A stretch of 15,188 nucleotides of DNA from JBLHGN01 sp047616325. GTDB lineage: Bacteria; Pseudomonadota; Gammaproteobacteria; Pseudomonadales; Cellvibrionaceae. Both the position numbers and the translations under genes were made by a program. The stretch spans positions 1-15,188 of the forward strand of contig JBLHGN010000064.1 of the NCBI GenBank assembly GCA_047616325.1. The letters are read 5' to 3'. This document shows positions 1 to 6,724 of this stretch, in pieces; positions within the stretch are counted from its first letter, which is position 1, and every line of letters starts with the position of its first letter. The notes beneath the pieces were generated by a model. It had not been told where the DNA came from, ran no database searches, and saw only the letters and a program-made list of their open reading frames with translations.

Positions 1-215
1 CCATCGGGAAAAACACCACTCGCTCGAATTACAGAAAGTTTACCAAGCTTAAGTAATTGCTGGTCGATTTCAAATTCTTGCAGGCCCCAGCCGTAAGCCC
101 CGTATGCGGAACACTTACCGTTTATATAGCGCTCCATATAGCGTTCTTGTTGCTGGAAATGCTGCGGATTTAAAAACATTCCCTCTGACCATACGACCTT
201 GCTATCTAGTGACAT
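1..215 (-). CDS. tssK: T6SS baseplate protein TssK, N-terminal part (cut by left edge)
   Basis: This gene is read on the minus strand from the ATG at 213-215 and runs off the window after 71 codons. The translation begins MSLDSKVVWSEGMFLNPQHF, which closely matches the conserved opening of TssK (VVWSEGMFL.PQHFQQ.ER). In the TssK family (ImpJ/VasE), the trimeric protein joins the TssEFG baseplate to the TssJLM membrane complex; that role is family knowledge. An AGGAA ribosome site lies about 8-10 bases upstream of the ATG and supports the start. The gene follows tssJ at 110 bases on the same strand, so it is probably co-transcribed with tagH and tssJ, although a GC hairpin sits just upstream of the ribosome site. 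The recognition rests on the N-terminus only, but that block is very characteristic. Confidence 0.93.
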   Translation of the reverse strand, partial: MSLDSKVVWSEGMFLNPQHFQQQERYMERYINGKCSAYGAYGWGLQEFEIDQQLLKLGKLSVIRASGVFPD

Positions 216-238
216 AGTTGCTTTTCCTGAACTACCGT

Positions 239-260
239 GGCGGATCACCGCCTTTTTTTT
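239..260 (+). terminator. GC hairpin plus T8, terminator-like on the plus strand
   Basis: GGCGG (239-243), loop ATCA and CCGCC (248-252) form a perfect 5-bp GC-rich stem, followed directly by eight Ts (253-260). This is the layout of an intrinsic terminator for plus-strand transcription, opposite to tssJ and tssK. On the minus strand the same hairpin lies in the tssJ-tssK gap, preceded by eight As and only about 10 bases ahead of the tssK ribosome site, with no T tail. The stem is short, so efficiency is uncertain. Confidence 0.5.
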
Positions 261-325
261 GATGAATATTTCGGCTTAAAAAACCAAAATTATAACTACT
301 TACTTTTGCCTCACCGGCATTAACC

Positions 326-344
326 TCACTTGCTTAGCAAGTGA
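326..344. repeat. Perfect inverted repeat overlapping the tssJ stop codon
   Basis: TCACTTGCT and AGCAAGTGA are exact reverse complements around a single central T (19 bases). They cover the last five codons and the TGA stop of tssJ on the minus strand. As RNA the element could form an 8-bp stem with a 3-base loop. No T run follows on either strand, so a terminator is not supported. A role in mRNA 3'-end stability or in tssJ-tssK coupling is possible but is inference only. Confidence 0.5.
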
Positions 345-889
345 ATTTCATTTTCCGAAATTTCAACCGAAATTGTATTTCTAACGACGTTACGCGCCGT
401 TACAGGGAAAACAATTTTCGATCTTGCGTCTTTAAAACGAAAAAATTCTGCAAACAATGCAACGTATTGCGTATCTTTTTTTAACACTAACTCTTCAATG
501 CGCATTTTACCTGGAATAAATCTTTTTAACTCTTGCTTCGCAACAAGCGAGGATCCAAGGATTTTCTCGTCGTTTTCGTAGAGGTCTATAAAATCGGCCT
601 TTTCGAATATGGCTGTATTATTCAATTCGTAGAGCCTGACAAATACTGGCGACGGTTTACCACTTTCATCGGGGTTTACATTTCCGGCAATATTCATCTT
701 TATCTTAATATCAGTATCTAAATTTAACACTTCACCCACTTTGTGGTTGACCGTGGTACACCCCAAAAGCGTAGCTAAGGCGGCGAAAAACATCACCTTT
801 TTTTGAACACTGCGTGCCAATTTAATCTTTGTGAGCGTTCTATAAATTATTCCGAACATATTGGAATTTTGCGAGTTAGTTAGTTTCAT
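326..889 (-). CDS. tssJ: T6SS outer-membrane lipoprotein TssJ
   Basis: The 187-residue product carries a lipoprotein signal: a basic stretch (KIKLARSVQKK, residues 21-31), a hydrophobic core (MFFAALATLLG) and a lipobox cysteine at about residue 44 (LLGC). Thr at +2 fits outer-membrane sorting. The mature part resembles the TssJ/SciN/VasD family, with a PVFVRLYEL segment, a phenylalanine-rich FEKADFIDLYEND stretch and a final beta-strand region. In the family, TssJ is anchored in the inner leaflet of the outer membrane and binds the periplasmic end of TssM. The start at 889 is supported by AGGGAG about 6 bases upstream. That start leaves roughly 30 residues ahead of the hydrophobic core, longer than usual for a lipoprotein signal. 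It begins 12 bases after tagH ends, so the two are surely one transcript. Confidence 0.92.
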   Translation of the reverse strand: MKLTNSQNSNMFGIIYRTLTKIKLARSVQKKVMFFAALATLLGCTTVNHKVGEVLNLDTDIKIKMNIAGNVNPDESGKPSPVFVRLYELNNTAIFEKADFIDLYENDEKILGSSLVAKQELKRFIPGKMRIEELVLKKDTQYVALFAEFFRFKDARSKIVFPVTARNVVRNTISVEISENEIHLLSK

Positions 890-901
890 GAGTTCTCCCT
901 G

Positions 902-2536
902 TTAGTGTCCATATGGTGTATTGCGTTTGCGCTCGGCCGCTAGCTTGCGAAGCTGTTCTTCATAGGCCTGCACAAAATCGTCGCCAAATAAATATTGAAA
1001 CGAGTTTTCAAGATTGTCGACAAAGCCTTTATAGTATTCGGTATAACTGCTCCAATATCGCGCTTTTTGCATTCCAGGCAACGTTACCCCCTTATTCTGC
1101 CGATCGAACTGTTTCTCTAGGGTAAGCGGATCAAAACTGTCCATCATCCCCTTGAATGCTGCGCGAATACCCGCAATAATCGCCACCTGATGCTCACCAA
1201 TGCTATCGAAACCCTCCTTAAACGCATCCATTGGCTGCTTGTAGGCACTGCTTTTTCGAACAAACATATTTTCAATAGCTTCGTCGGCCGTTGCCGAAAA
1301 TTTCAGCGGATTATTTTCTATGGGCTGTATGGTGGTAACATTCATGCGAAATTCATTTTTAATACTGGCCCGCGACCGCAACACTTGCATCATGCCAGTG
1401 ACGATCACCGGCACCAATTCGCCCACCAAAGCATGAATTTCGTCCACATGTTGCTCACCCAGGTTGCGGTCTGACAACCCCATGCCCCCGATAAGAGAGG
1501 CAAGCTGACTTTCTGTCAACCGATCTTTGCTTGTCGCTACGGGCACTGCACCTGGGCCCGCGCGAGCATGTGCAGCGGCGGTGGAGCGAAAGGGTTCACT
1601 TTGCTCAGGTTCGCGCTCGGCTAACAAAGGCTCGATTGCGAACGGGGGAATTTCCGCTGGCTGTTTGGGCATTTTCGGTGGGTCTGTGAGAGGCAGAGAC
1701 GGCATACAATCTGCATCCAGTCGATCGAAACTACGTCCACCAGCGCCAGATGGCGCAAATGCTGGCAGAGCGTTCTTGTCTAGCGGAGGCGACGTCGTAG
1801 CAGGCCTATGGGGGGCTGCGGCACTACCGAACACATCTTCCTCCCAATCCTCTGGTATGACGTTTTCCTGAGCTGCATCGGGCCAACTTACAGACTGACT
1901 TAAAGCGCCTGCGCCATCGCTATGGCTGTTGGATGAGAACAAGTCACTGCTTTTTTCATCTACTACGAGGGCACTCTCGGGGAAATGAGCTTTATCTAAT
2001 GCGGCAAGGGGATCATAGTTTTCGGGGTCTGGGTTTAACGACAGGCCAGAAACTGAACCAGCCCTTAGCGCAAACGGATCACCCGCATTATCAAAAGGCG
2101 AACTATCCAAAAAAGGGTTAGCATTTGAGAATAAGCCGCTTTCATCGAGTTTTGGGGCTGACGGGCTAGCCTCAGCGGACACATCAAAGGGCGACGCGGG
2201 CAAAGCCCCAAGCCCCGCTCCTACCTCGACTCGGAATTGGTAATCACCGACCTCGATGGTGTCGTTATTGTTTAAAGGAATCTTGCCACCCTTGCCAATG
2301 GGCTCGGGGGCATTGTTGATAAATGTGCCGTTAGTACTGGTGTCTGTTAAATAATACTGCCCACCCACACAGCTTATGGTGCAGTGCTTTGAAGACAAAA
2401 AGCGATCGGGGTCGGCTAGCACCCAATTGTTCGCCTCGCCTCGCCCCAATGTTCCGCCCTGCTCGTCAAATGTTTTCTGAGAGGCAGGTTGCACAACCCC
2501 AGCTGGAGATTTAACTATAAATACATTCAATGTCAT
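902..2536 (-). CDS. tagH: T6SS-associated FHA-domain protein TagH (Fha/ImpI type)
   Basis: The 544-residue protein starts with a forkhead-associated domain (about residues 5-105). Its phosphopeptide-binding signature is visible: GR at 31-32, SKH at 49-51 and TSTNGTFIN around 66-74. A long linker (about 110-335), rich in Ser, Pro, Ala and acidic residues, looks disordered. From about residue 341 a helical C-terminal domain follows, with sequences such as VDEIHALVGELVPVIVTGMM and a final YWSSYTEYYKGFVDNLENSFQYLFGDDF. That domain matches the C-terminal region of T6SS FHA proteins. In Pseudomonas, Fha1 responds to the PpkA/PppA threonine phosphorylation pathway; no kinase or phosphatase gene is in this window, so the trigger here is unknown. 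The start is supported by the family N-terminus and an AGGA about 10 bases upstream. It leads the leftward tagH-tssJ-tssK block. Confidence 0.93.
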   Translation of the reverse strand: MTLNVFIVKSPAGVVQPASQKTFDEQGGTLGRGEANNWVLADPDRFLSSKHCTISCVGGQYYLTDTSTNGTFINNAPEPIGKGGKIPLNNNDTIEVGDYQFRVEVGAGLGALPASPFDVSAEASPSAPKLDESGLFSNANPFLDSSPFDNAGDPFALRAGSVSGLSLNPDPENYDPLAALDKAHFPESALVVDEKSSDLFSSNSHSDGAGALSQSVSWPDAAQENVIPEDWEEDVFGSAAAPHRPATTSPPLDKNALPAFAPSGAGGRSFDRLDADCMPSLPLTDPPKMPKQPAEIPPFAIEPLLAEREPEQSEPFRSTAAAHARAGPGAVPVATSKDRLTESQLASLIGGMGLSDRNLGEQHVDEIHALVGELVPVIVTGMMQVLRSRASIKNEFRMNVTTIQPIENNPLKFSATADEAIENMFVRKSSAYKQPMDAFKEGFDSIGEHQVAIIAGIRAAFKGMMDSFDPLTLEKQFDRQNKGVTLPGMQKARYWSSYTEYYKGFVDNLENSFQYLFGDDFVQAYEEQLRKLAAERKRNTPYGH

Positions 2537-2713
2537 TAGAATAACGTCCTGAACCTAGGCCAATATATGCGTAAGTAATGTCGGCATATAGCATTCAGCG
2601 GGCACAAGCTAGCGCCCAAATAAACACCACCTGAAGTTTTGCCTACAACCTACCGCACTTGACTCAAGTTTTTTATGTAAAAAATATTAATTTGCTTCTT
2701 TGCCTTTTTGTCA

Positions 2714-2752
2714 GGGGTCATGCCCATGAGACTGCGACTAAATTATGACCCC
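2714..2752. repeat. REP-like long inverted repeat
   Basis: GGGGTCAT (2714-2721) and ATGACCCC (2745-2752) are exact reverse complements separated by 23 bases. GGGGTCA arms of this kind are typical of the palindromic repeats spread by RAYT (REP-associated tyrosine transposase) proteins in gammaproteobacteria. That assignment is inferred from resemblance. Only one copy is present in the window, and no T run follows on either strand. Confidence 0.45.
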
Positions 2753-2872
2753 GCCCCTAGTTTACCCTGCTTTATCAGGCGTTTAGACATATATTAAAAA
2801 TCAAAAGCACAAACACGTAAAGATGCACCCACTTGAAAATACGTCCAAGACCCCACTGGCGAACTGGTGGCT

Positions 2873-2900
2873 AGTATATTACCGCAAAGTCGCTGTTCAA
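2873..2900 (-). promoter_or_regulatory. Possible sigma-70 promoter for the tagH block
   Basis: Read on the minus strand, TTGAAC (2895-2900) and TATACT (2873-2878) are separated by 16 bases. They match the -35 consensus at 4 of 6 positions and the -10 consensus at 5 of 6. It points toward tagH and would give a leader of roughly 330 bases. In AT-rich sequence such matches arise by chance, so this is only a candidate. Confidence 0.25.
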
Positions 2901-2914
2901 AACAAAGTTAGGCT

Positions 2915-2933
2915 TTCATGTCAAAGACATGAA
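2915..2933. repeat. Perfect 8-bp inverted repeat, possible operator
   Basis: TTCATGTC and GACATGAA flank a central AAA. Arm length, symmetry and short spacer fit the binding site of a dimeric transcription factor. It lies just upstream of the possible tagH promoter at 2873-2900. It could equally form a small RNA hairpin. No regulator gene is present in the window. Confidence 0.4.
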
Positions 2934-3025
2934 CTGCGTCATAGTATTGAACCTTCGATTTGAAGTATGCTTCCGCCGCATGTAATTGGCACGAAAAACA
3001 TCAAAAGCGGGCTAATGACTCAACA

Positions 3026-3043
3026 TTGACCCACGACGGTCAA
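3026..3043. repeat. Spaced 6-bp inverted repeat
   Basis: TTGACC (3026-3031) and GGTCAA (3038-3043) are exact reverse complements with a 6-base spacer, giving half-sites 12 bases apart. This resembles an operator but is short enough to occur by chance. Confidence 0.25.
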
Positions 3044-3105
3044 AATCTGTACTGCGAGCAGATCAAATAAACAGATAAATTTGGTGGTTGCTCACAGTTT
3101 TATCG

Positions 3106-3119
3106 AACAAATATTTGTT
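3106..3119. repeat. 14-bp perfect palindrome
   Basis: AACAAATATTTGTT is perfectly self-complementary with no spacer. It lies about 380 bases upstream of tssA. A protein binding site is possible, but AT-rich palindromes are common in such regions. Confidence 0.3.
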
Positions 3120-3256
3120 GGTATGGGTAGAATTATTCAACAATGATGCTTTTTATACATATAAAAGCAACCCGCTGATGTAAAATTATGCTGGACACTA
3201 AGCGCAGAGCTTACAAATAAACAATGACACGGTGCTTAGAATTGATATATTTTTGT

Positions 3257-3268
3257 GTTAAATTTAAC
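3257..3268. repeat. 12-bp perfect palindrome
   Basis: GTTAAATTTAAC is perfectly self-complementary and lies about 230 bases upstream of the tssA start. It is a candidate regulator site only. Confidence 0.25.
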
Positions 3269-3499
3269 GCAAATATTTTCACAGCACCTTACGTAATACG
3301 TTAATCTGATTGCATCGCGAGCATCTCGTCGTTTATTACGCCAAAAAAATGAATTTGACGCCAGCGGCTGTTACACAAATTTTAGGAGTGCATCATACAA
3401 ATACAAGATCAGCGACAATATCGCCACGCATCTAAATTTGATTGTGCAATTTAACCATATAAACGGATACTAAAGATTTTTAAAAAGGGCCTTAATTGC

Positions 3500-4609
3500 A
3501 TGGCGTCACCAGATCTAATTGATATAGAAAGTTTGTTGCAACCTTTTACCGGCGATATCCCTTCCGGGTTGGATATTCGTAGTGATATCTCGCCAACTTC
3601 CCCCTATCAGATGTTACGCAGCCAAAGAGAACAGGCACGAGCCGTTGAACGTCAGAGTGTTCACGACGGCAATAGTAATGAGGCCTCCGAACATTGGCGC
3701 CAAGTGGCTGAAATTTCACCAGGCATTTTTCGAGATAAGAGTAAAGATTTAGAAGTGGCTTGCTGGTATGCCGAAGCCATGGTTCGTAGAAATGGCTTTG
3801 CAGGCCTGCGCGATTCGTTTAGATTGATTGAAGGCTTAATCGATAGGTTTTGGGACACCCTGTTTCCTATCCCAGATGAGTATGGTATTGAAACACGTGT
3901 TACCTGCCTAGCAGGACTCTGTGGCGACGGAGGGCTAGAAGGGTCGCTCATTGCCCCCATAAGGAAAGTCACCATTACGGAGGGTGATTATCCAGGACCA
4001 TTTAGCTTCTGGCAGTACCACCAAGCCAATGACGCTGAAAACACGATTGACGAACGTAGCCGTAAAAATAAAATCGAAAATCTCGGTTTTTCACTCAAAG
4101 ATATTGATAAGTCCGTTGACGGCTCTACGCAAGATTTTTTTGTAAATCAGCGTAGCGATTTATCTGAGTGCATTGACTGCTACAGATCAATTAGCACCAA
4201 GCTGGATAATCTGTGTGGCCTTGAGGATGCTCCACCAACACGAAAAATTATTGAAGTTTTAGACGAGTGCTTATTGGCGGTGAATTTCATAGGAAAACAA
4301 AAATTTCCCGTTGCAGCGGAAGAAAATGAAGATATTGAGGAAAGTTCCGACACTATCGACTCGCCAGAAGCGACCAAAACAAATACTCGAGGGCCAGTAG
4401 CTACTCGCGATGATGCATTTAAGCAACTGTTACTTATCGCTGACTTTTTTCGAAAAACCGAGCCCCACTCGCCCGTCTCGTATATTTTACAAAAGGCGGT
4501 AAAATGGGGGAATATGCCACTGACAGAACTTATTAGTGAGCTAATAGATAATGATGACTCTAGGCGCAGGTATAGCGAACTTACCGGCGTAGAAGAAGAA
4601 AACACATAA
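3500..4609 (+). CDS. tssA: T6SS assembly protein TssA
   Basis: The 369-residue product has an ImpA-type N-terminal domain over about residues 8-130. Recognisable blocks are IESLLQPFTGDIPSGLDIR, REQARAVER, SKDLEVACWYAEAMVRRNGFAGL and RFWDTLFP. A variable middle follows, including an acidic segment near 270-290. The short conserved tail from about residue 302 contains DDAFKQLLLIADFFRKTEPHSPVSY. This domain layout fits the short TssA class (P. aeruginosa TssA1-like) rather than the classes with a long C-terminal VasJ-type domain. In the family TssA contacts the baseplate and the growing sheath/tube and promotes assembly. The ATG follows AAGGG by 10 bases, a modest ribosome site. It leads the rightward block, 33 bases before tssB. 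Confidence 0.93.
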   Translation: MASPDLIDIESLLQPFTGDIPSGLDIRSDISPTSPYQMLRSQREQARAVERQSVHDGNSNEASEHWRQVAEISPGIFRDKSKDLEVACWYAEAMVRRNGFAGLRDSFRLIEGLIDRFWDTLFPIPDEYGIETRVTCLAGLCGDGGLEGSLIAPIRKVTITEGDYPGPFSFWQYHQANDAENTIDERSRKNKIENLGFSLKDIDKSVDGSTQDFFVNQRSDLSECIDCYRSISTKLDNLCGLEDAPPTRKIIEVLDECLLAVNFIGKQKFPVAAEENEDIEESSDTIDSPEATKTNTRGPVATRDDAFKQLLLIADFFRKTEPHSPVSYILQKAVKWGNMPLTELISELIDNDDSRRRYSELTGVEEENT

Positions 4610-4642
4610 ATCACTTTAAACAATAGACAAGAGGAAGGGACC

Positions 4643-5167
4643 ATGTCCGAAAGCATTCACGACAAGTTAAAACGAGTACGCAAACCCCGCGTACACATCA
4701 CCTACGACCTGGAAACAAACGGCGCCACTTCGTCGAAAGAACTTCCTTTTGTAATGGGCGTAATGGGTGATTATTCCGGCGACAATGCCGACGCCAAAAA
4801 AACCTTAAAAGACCGTAAGTTTGCTCAGATTGACAGGGATAACTTTAATGACCTGATGGGGAAAATTAACCCACAGCTTAATGTAAAAGTGGAAAACACA
4901 CTCGAAGGTGACGACAGTAAAATGTCTTTAAACCTCGACTTTCAAAACATGGATGATTTCGAACCCCACAAAATAGTTAACCAGGTTGAACCATTAAAAA
5001 AGCTTTTGGAAACTCGCAACAAATTACGCGATTTAATGACCAAAGCCGATAGATCTGAGGAATTAGAAAATATTTTGGAAGAAATTTTGAGCAACACCAG
5101 TGCATTAACCAGCCTTTCGAGTGAACTAGGCTTAGAAGAAAGTGGAGAAAATAAAGATGGCGAATGA
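4643..5167 (+). CDS. tssB: T6SS contractile sheath small subunit TssB (VipA)
   Basis: The 174-residue protein shows the standard TssB signatures: KLKRVRKPRVHITYDLETNG at the N-terminus, LPFVMGVMGDYSG at about 34-46, LKDRKFAQIDRDNFNDLM, and a helical acidic C-terminus. Length is normal for the family. TssB pairs with TssC to form the helical sheath that contracts and fires the Hcp tube; ClpV then takes the sheath apart. GAGGAAGGG immediately upstream is the best ribosome site in the cluster, consistent with a high demand for sheath protein. The last 11 bases overlap the start of tssC, so the two are translationally coupled. Confidence 0.97.
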   Translation: MSESIHDKLKRVRKPRVHITYDLETNGATSSKELPFVMGVMGDYSGDNADAKKTLKDRKFAQIDRDNFNDLMGKINPQLNVKVENTLEGDDSKMSLNLDFQNMDDFEPHKIVNQVEPLKKLLETRNKLRDLMTKADRSEELENILEEILSNTSALTSLSSELGLEESGENKDGE

Positions 5168-6644
5168 AGAATTGCAAACCCAAGGCCAGGAAGCCGAAGC
5201 CCAGGAACTCAGCTTTCTTGATCAAGCGATAAGTGCTACCAAGCAGACGCCGAGAAACGAAACTGAATCGCTATTAAAAGCGCTTTCAGAAGAGGCAATG
5301 AAAGGTACGGTAAAATGGGACAACAATCTCTCAAAAACAATAAACAATGCCATTGCCGCTATTGACAGCGCCATGTCAAAGCAGCTAGCAGCCATTATGC
5401 AGCACGAGAAATTTCAAAAGCTTGAGGGATCCTGGCGCGGGCTAAACCATTTGGTAACTAATTCAGAAACAGGAACCGGACTAAAGATCCGCTTGCTCAA
5501 TATATCCAAGAAGGAACTAACTCGCGACCTAGAAAAAGCCGTCGAGTTTGATCAAAGCCAAATATTCAAGAAGATATACGAAAGTGAATTTGGTATTGCC
5601 GGCGGCGAGCCTTATGCGGCGCTTATAGGCGACTACGAGTTTTCTTCGCATCCCGATGATGTTTCGCTATTGGGCAAAATGTCCAACGTTGCTGCTGCGG
5701 GCTTCTGCCCCTTCGTCTCTGCAGCGTCACCTCAAATGTTTGGATTCGACAGCTATACAGAACTATCTAAACCAAGAGACCTGGAAAAGATTTTTGATTC
5801 TGCCGAATACATACCCTGGCGCAGCTTTCGCGATAGTGCTGATTCGCGCTTCGTTACACTCACTATGCCACGTACTTTGGCCAGACTGCCCTACGGAAAA
5901 TCAACCAAGCCTGTAGAAGCGTTTAGTTTTGAAGAGGCGAACGTAGACGAAGGCGGCCAACACCTTGAAGCTGCTCACGACTCCTACTGCTGGATGAATG
6001 CGGCCTACTCCCTTGGCACTACGTTAACCAAGGCATTCTCTGAATACGGCTGGTGCACAAGCATTCGCGGTGCCGAAGGCGGCGGTAAAGTATCCGGCCT
6101 TCCAAGTCACGCATTTATCAGTGACGACGGCGACCTCGATCAAAAATGCCCCACCGAAATCGGTATCACCGACCGAAGAGAAGCCGAACTTAGTAACTTG
6201 GGTTTTCTACCGCTTTGCCATTACAAAAATACGGATTACGCCGTATTCTTTGGTGCGCAAACCACACAAAAACCAAAGAGGTTTGAAGACCCAAATGCCT
6301 CAGCGAACGCGGCAATTTCTGCACGACTTCCCTACATAATGGCCACTTCGCGCATAGCTCACTTCCTAAAAGTAATGGCTCGCGACAAAATTGGTTCTTT
6401 TGTGGAGGCTTCAGACGCTGAGCAGTGGCTCAATCGCTGGTTAAATCAGTATGTAAATGCTAGCCCTGGTGCCAGCCCAGAGATGAAAGCACGCTTCCCA
6501 CTGGCAGAAGCCCGTGTTGAAGTTAAAGAAGTTCCCGGGCAACCCGGAGTTTACAATGCTATAGCTTGGATGCGCCCTTGGCTGCAAATGGAAGAATTGA
6601 CAGCTTCTTTGCGCTTGGTGGCAAATATTCCGAAAGCAGGTTAA
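5157..6644 (+). CDS. tssC: T6SS contractile sheath large subunit TssC (VipB)
   Basis: I place the start at the ATG at 5157 rather than the in-frame GTG at 5142. It is preceded by GGAG at 9-10 bases and gives a typical 495-residue TssC beginning MANEELQ. Conserved blocks are FQKLEGSWRGL (86-96), EFDQSQ (130-135), GGEPYAALIGDYE (149-161), RDSADSRFVTLTMPR (225-239), LGFLPLC (348-354), QKPKR (371-375) and SRIAHFLKVMARDKIGSF (398-415). The family forms the outer layer of the contractile sheath with TssB. All core blocks are intact, so this is the likely main sheath subunit. It is followed at once by a strong hairpin with flanking A and T runs, which may reduce read-through to the genes behind it. 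Confidence 0.97.
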   Translation: MANEELQTQGQEAEAQELSFLDQAISATKQTPRNETESLLKALSEEAMKGTVKWDNNLSKTINNAIAAIDSAMSKQLAAIMQHEKFQKLEGSWRGLNHLVTNSETGTGLKIRLLNISKKELTRDLEKAVEFDQSQIFKKIYESEFGIAGGEPYAALIGDYEFSSHPDDVSLLGKMSNVAAAGFCPFVSAASPQMFGFDSYTELSKPRDLEKIFDSAEYIPWRSFRDSADSRFVTLTMPRTLARLPYGKSTKPVEAFSFEEANVDEGGQHLEAAHDSYCWMNAAYSLGTTLTKAFSEYGWCTSIRGAEGGGKVSGLPSHAFISDDGDLDQKCPTEIGITDRREAELSNLGFLPLCHYKNTDYAVFFGAQTTQKPKRFEDPNASANAAISARLPYIMATSRIAHFLKVMARDKIGSFVEASDAEQWLNRWLNQYVNASPGASPEMKARFPLAEARVEVKEVPGQPGVYNAIAWMRPWLQMEELTASLRLVANIPKAG

Positions 6645-6656
6645 ATCTAAGAGAAC

Positions 6657-6679
6657 AAAAAAGGGGGGGCCCCCTTTTT
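6657..6679 (+). terminator. Strong hairpin with A/T flanks between the two tssC genes
   Basis: Six As, seven Gs, five Cs and five Ts follow one another, so AAAAAGGGGG can pair with CCCCCTTTTT in a stem of up to 10 bp. It begins 12 bases after the tssC stop and ends 45 bases before the second tssC gene. It has the form of a bidirectional intrinsic terminator. Because the downstream genes are needed for the same machine, partial termination (attenuation) or protection of the tssBC mRNA 3' end is more likely than a full stop. Confidence 0.7.
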
Positions 6680-6724
6680 AACTCCCTTCAAGTATTTTCA
6701 AATCAGTTTTAAACAGGAACATGT

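Larger units (their letters stand above)
2537..3499. other. 963-base divergent intergenic region between tagH and tssA
   Basis: No convincing gene was found in this stretch on either strand. It must contain the promoters for both divergent T6SS blocks. By eye it is more AT-rich than the flanking genes and holds several inverted repeats: 2714-2752, 2915-2933, 3026-3043, 3106-3119, an imperfect one at 3148-3168, and 3257-3268. TATAAA at 3458-3463 is a possible -10 box for tssA, but I see no good -35 for it. No complete sigma-54 promoter (GG and GC elements 10 bases apart with good flanks) was found. Its length, against the short gaps elsewhere in the cluster, suggests either complex regulation or an inserted and decayed element. 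Confidence 0.6.

Noticed and set aside
289..294. Perfect TATAAT on the minus strand in the tssJ-tssK gap
   Set aside because: No recognisable -35 at 15-19 bases upstream; the region is AT-rich, so a separate tssK promoter is not supported.
2657..2674. ACTTGACTCAAGT followed by six Ts, terminator-like
   Set aside because: The stem is only about 5 bp and AT-rich, too weak for a convincing terminator.
2856..2872. Sigma-54-like promoter CTGGC...GGCT with GG and GC 10 bases apart
   Set aside because: Spacing is right but the CACG part of the -24 box and the first T pair of the -12 box are poor, and it lies about 630 bases from tssA.
2994..3008. TTGGCACG resembling a sigma-54 -24 element
   Set aside because: No GC dinucleotide at the required -12 position downstream.
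3349..3435. 28-codon ORF upstream of tssA
   Set aside because: No ribosome binding site before its ATG and no recognisable product; short frames like this are expected by chance.
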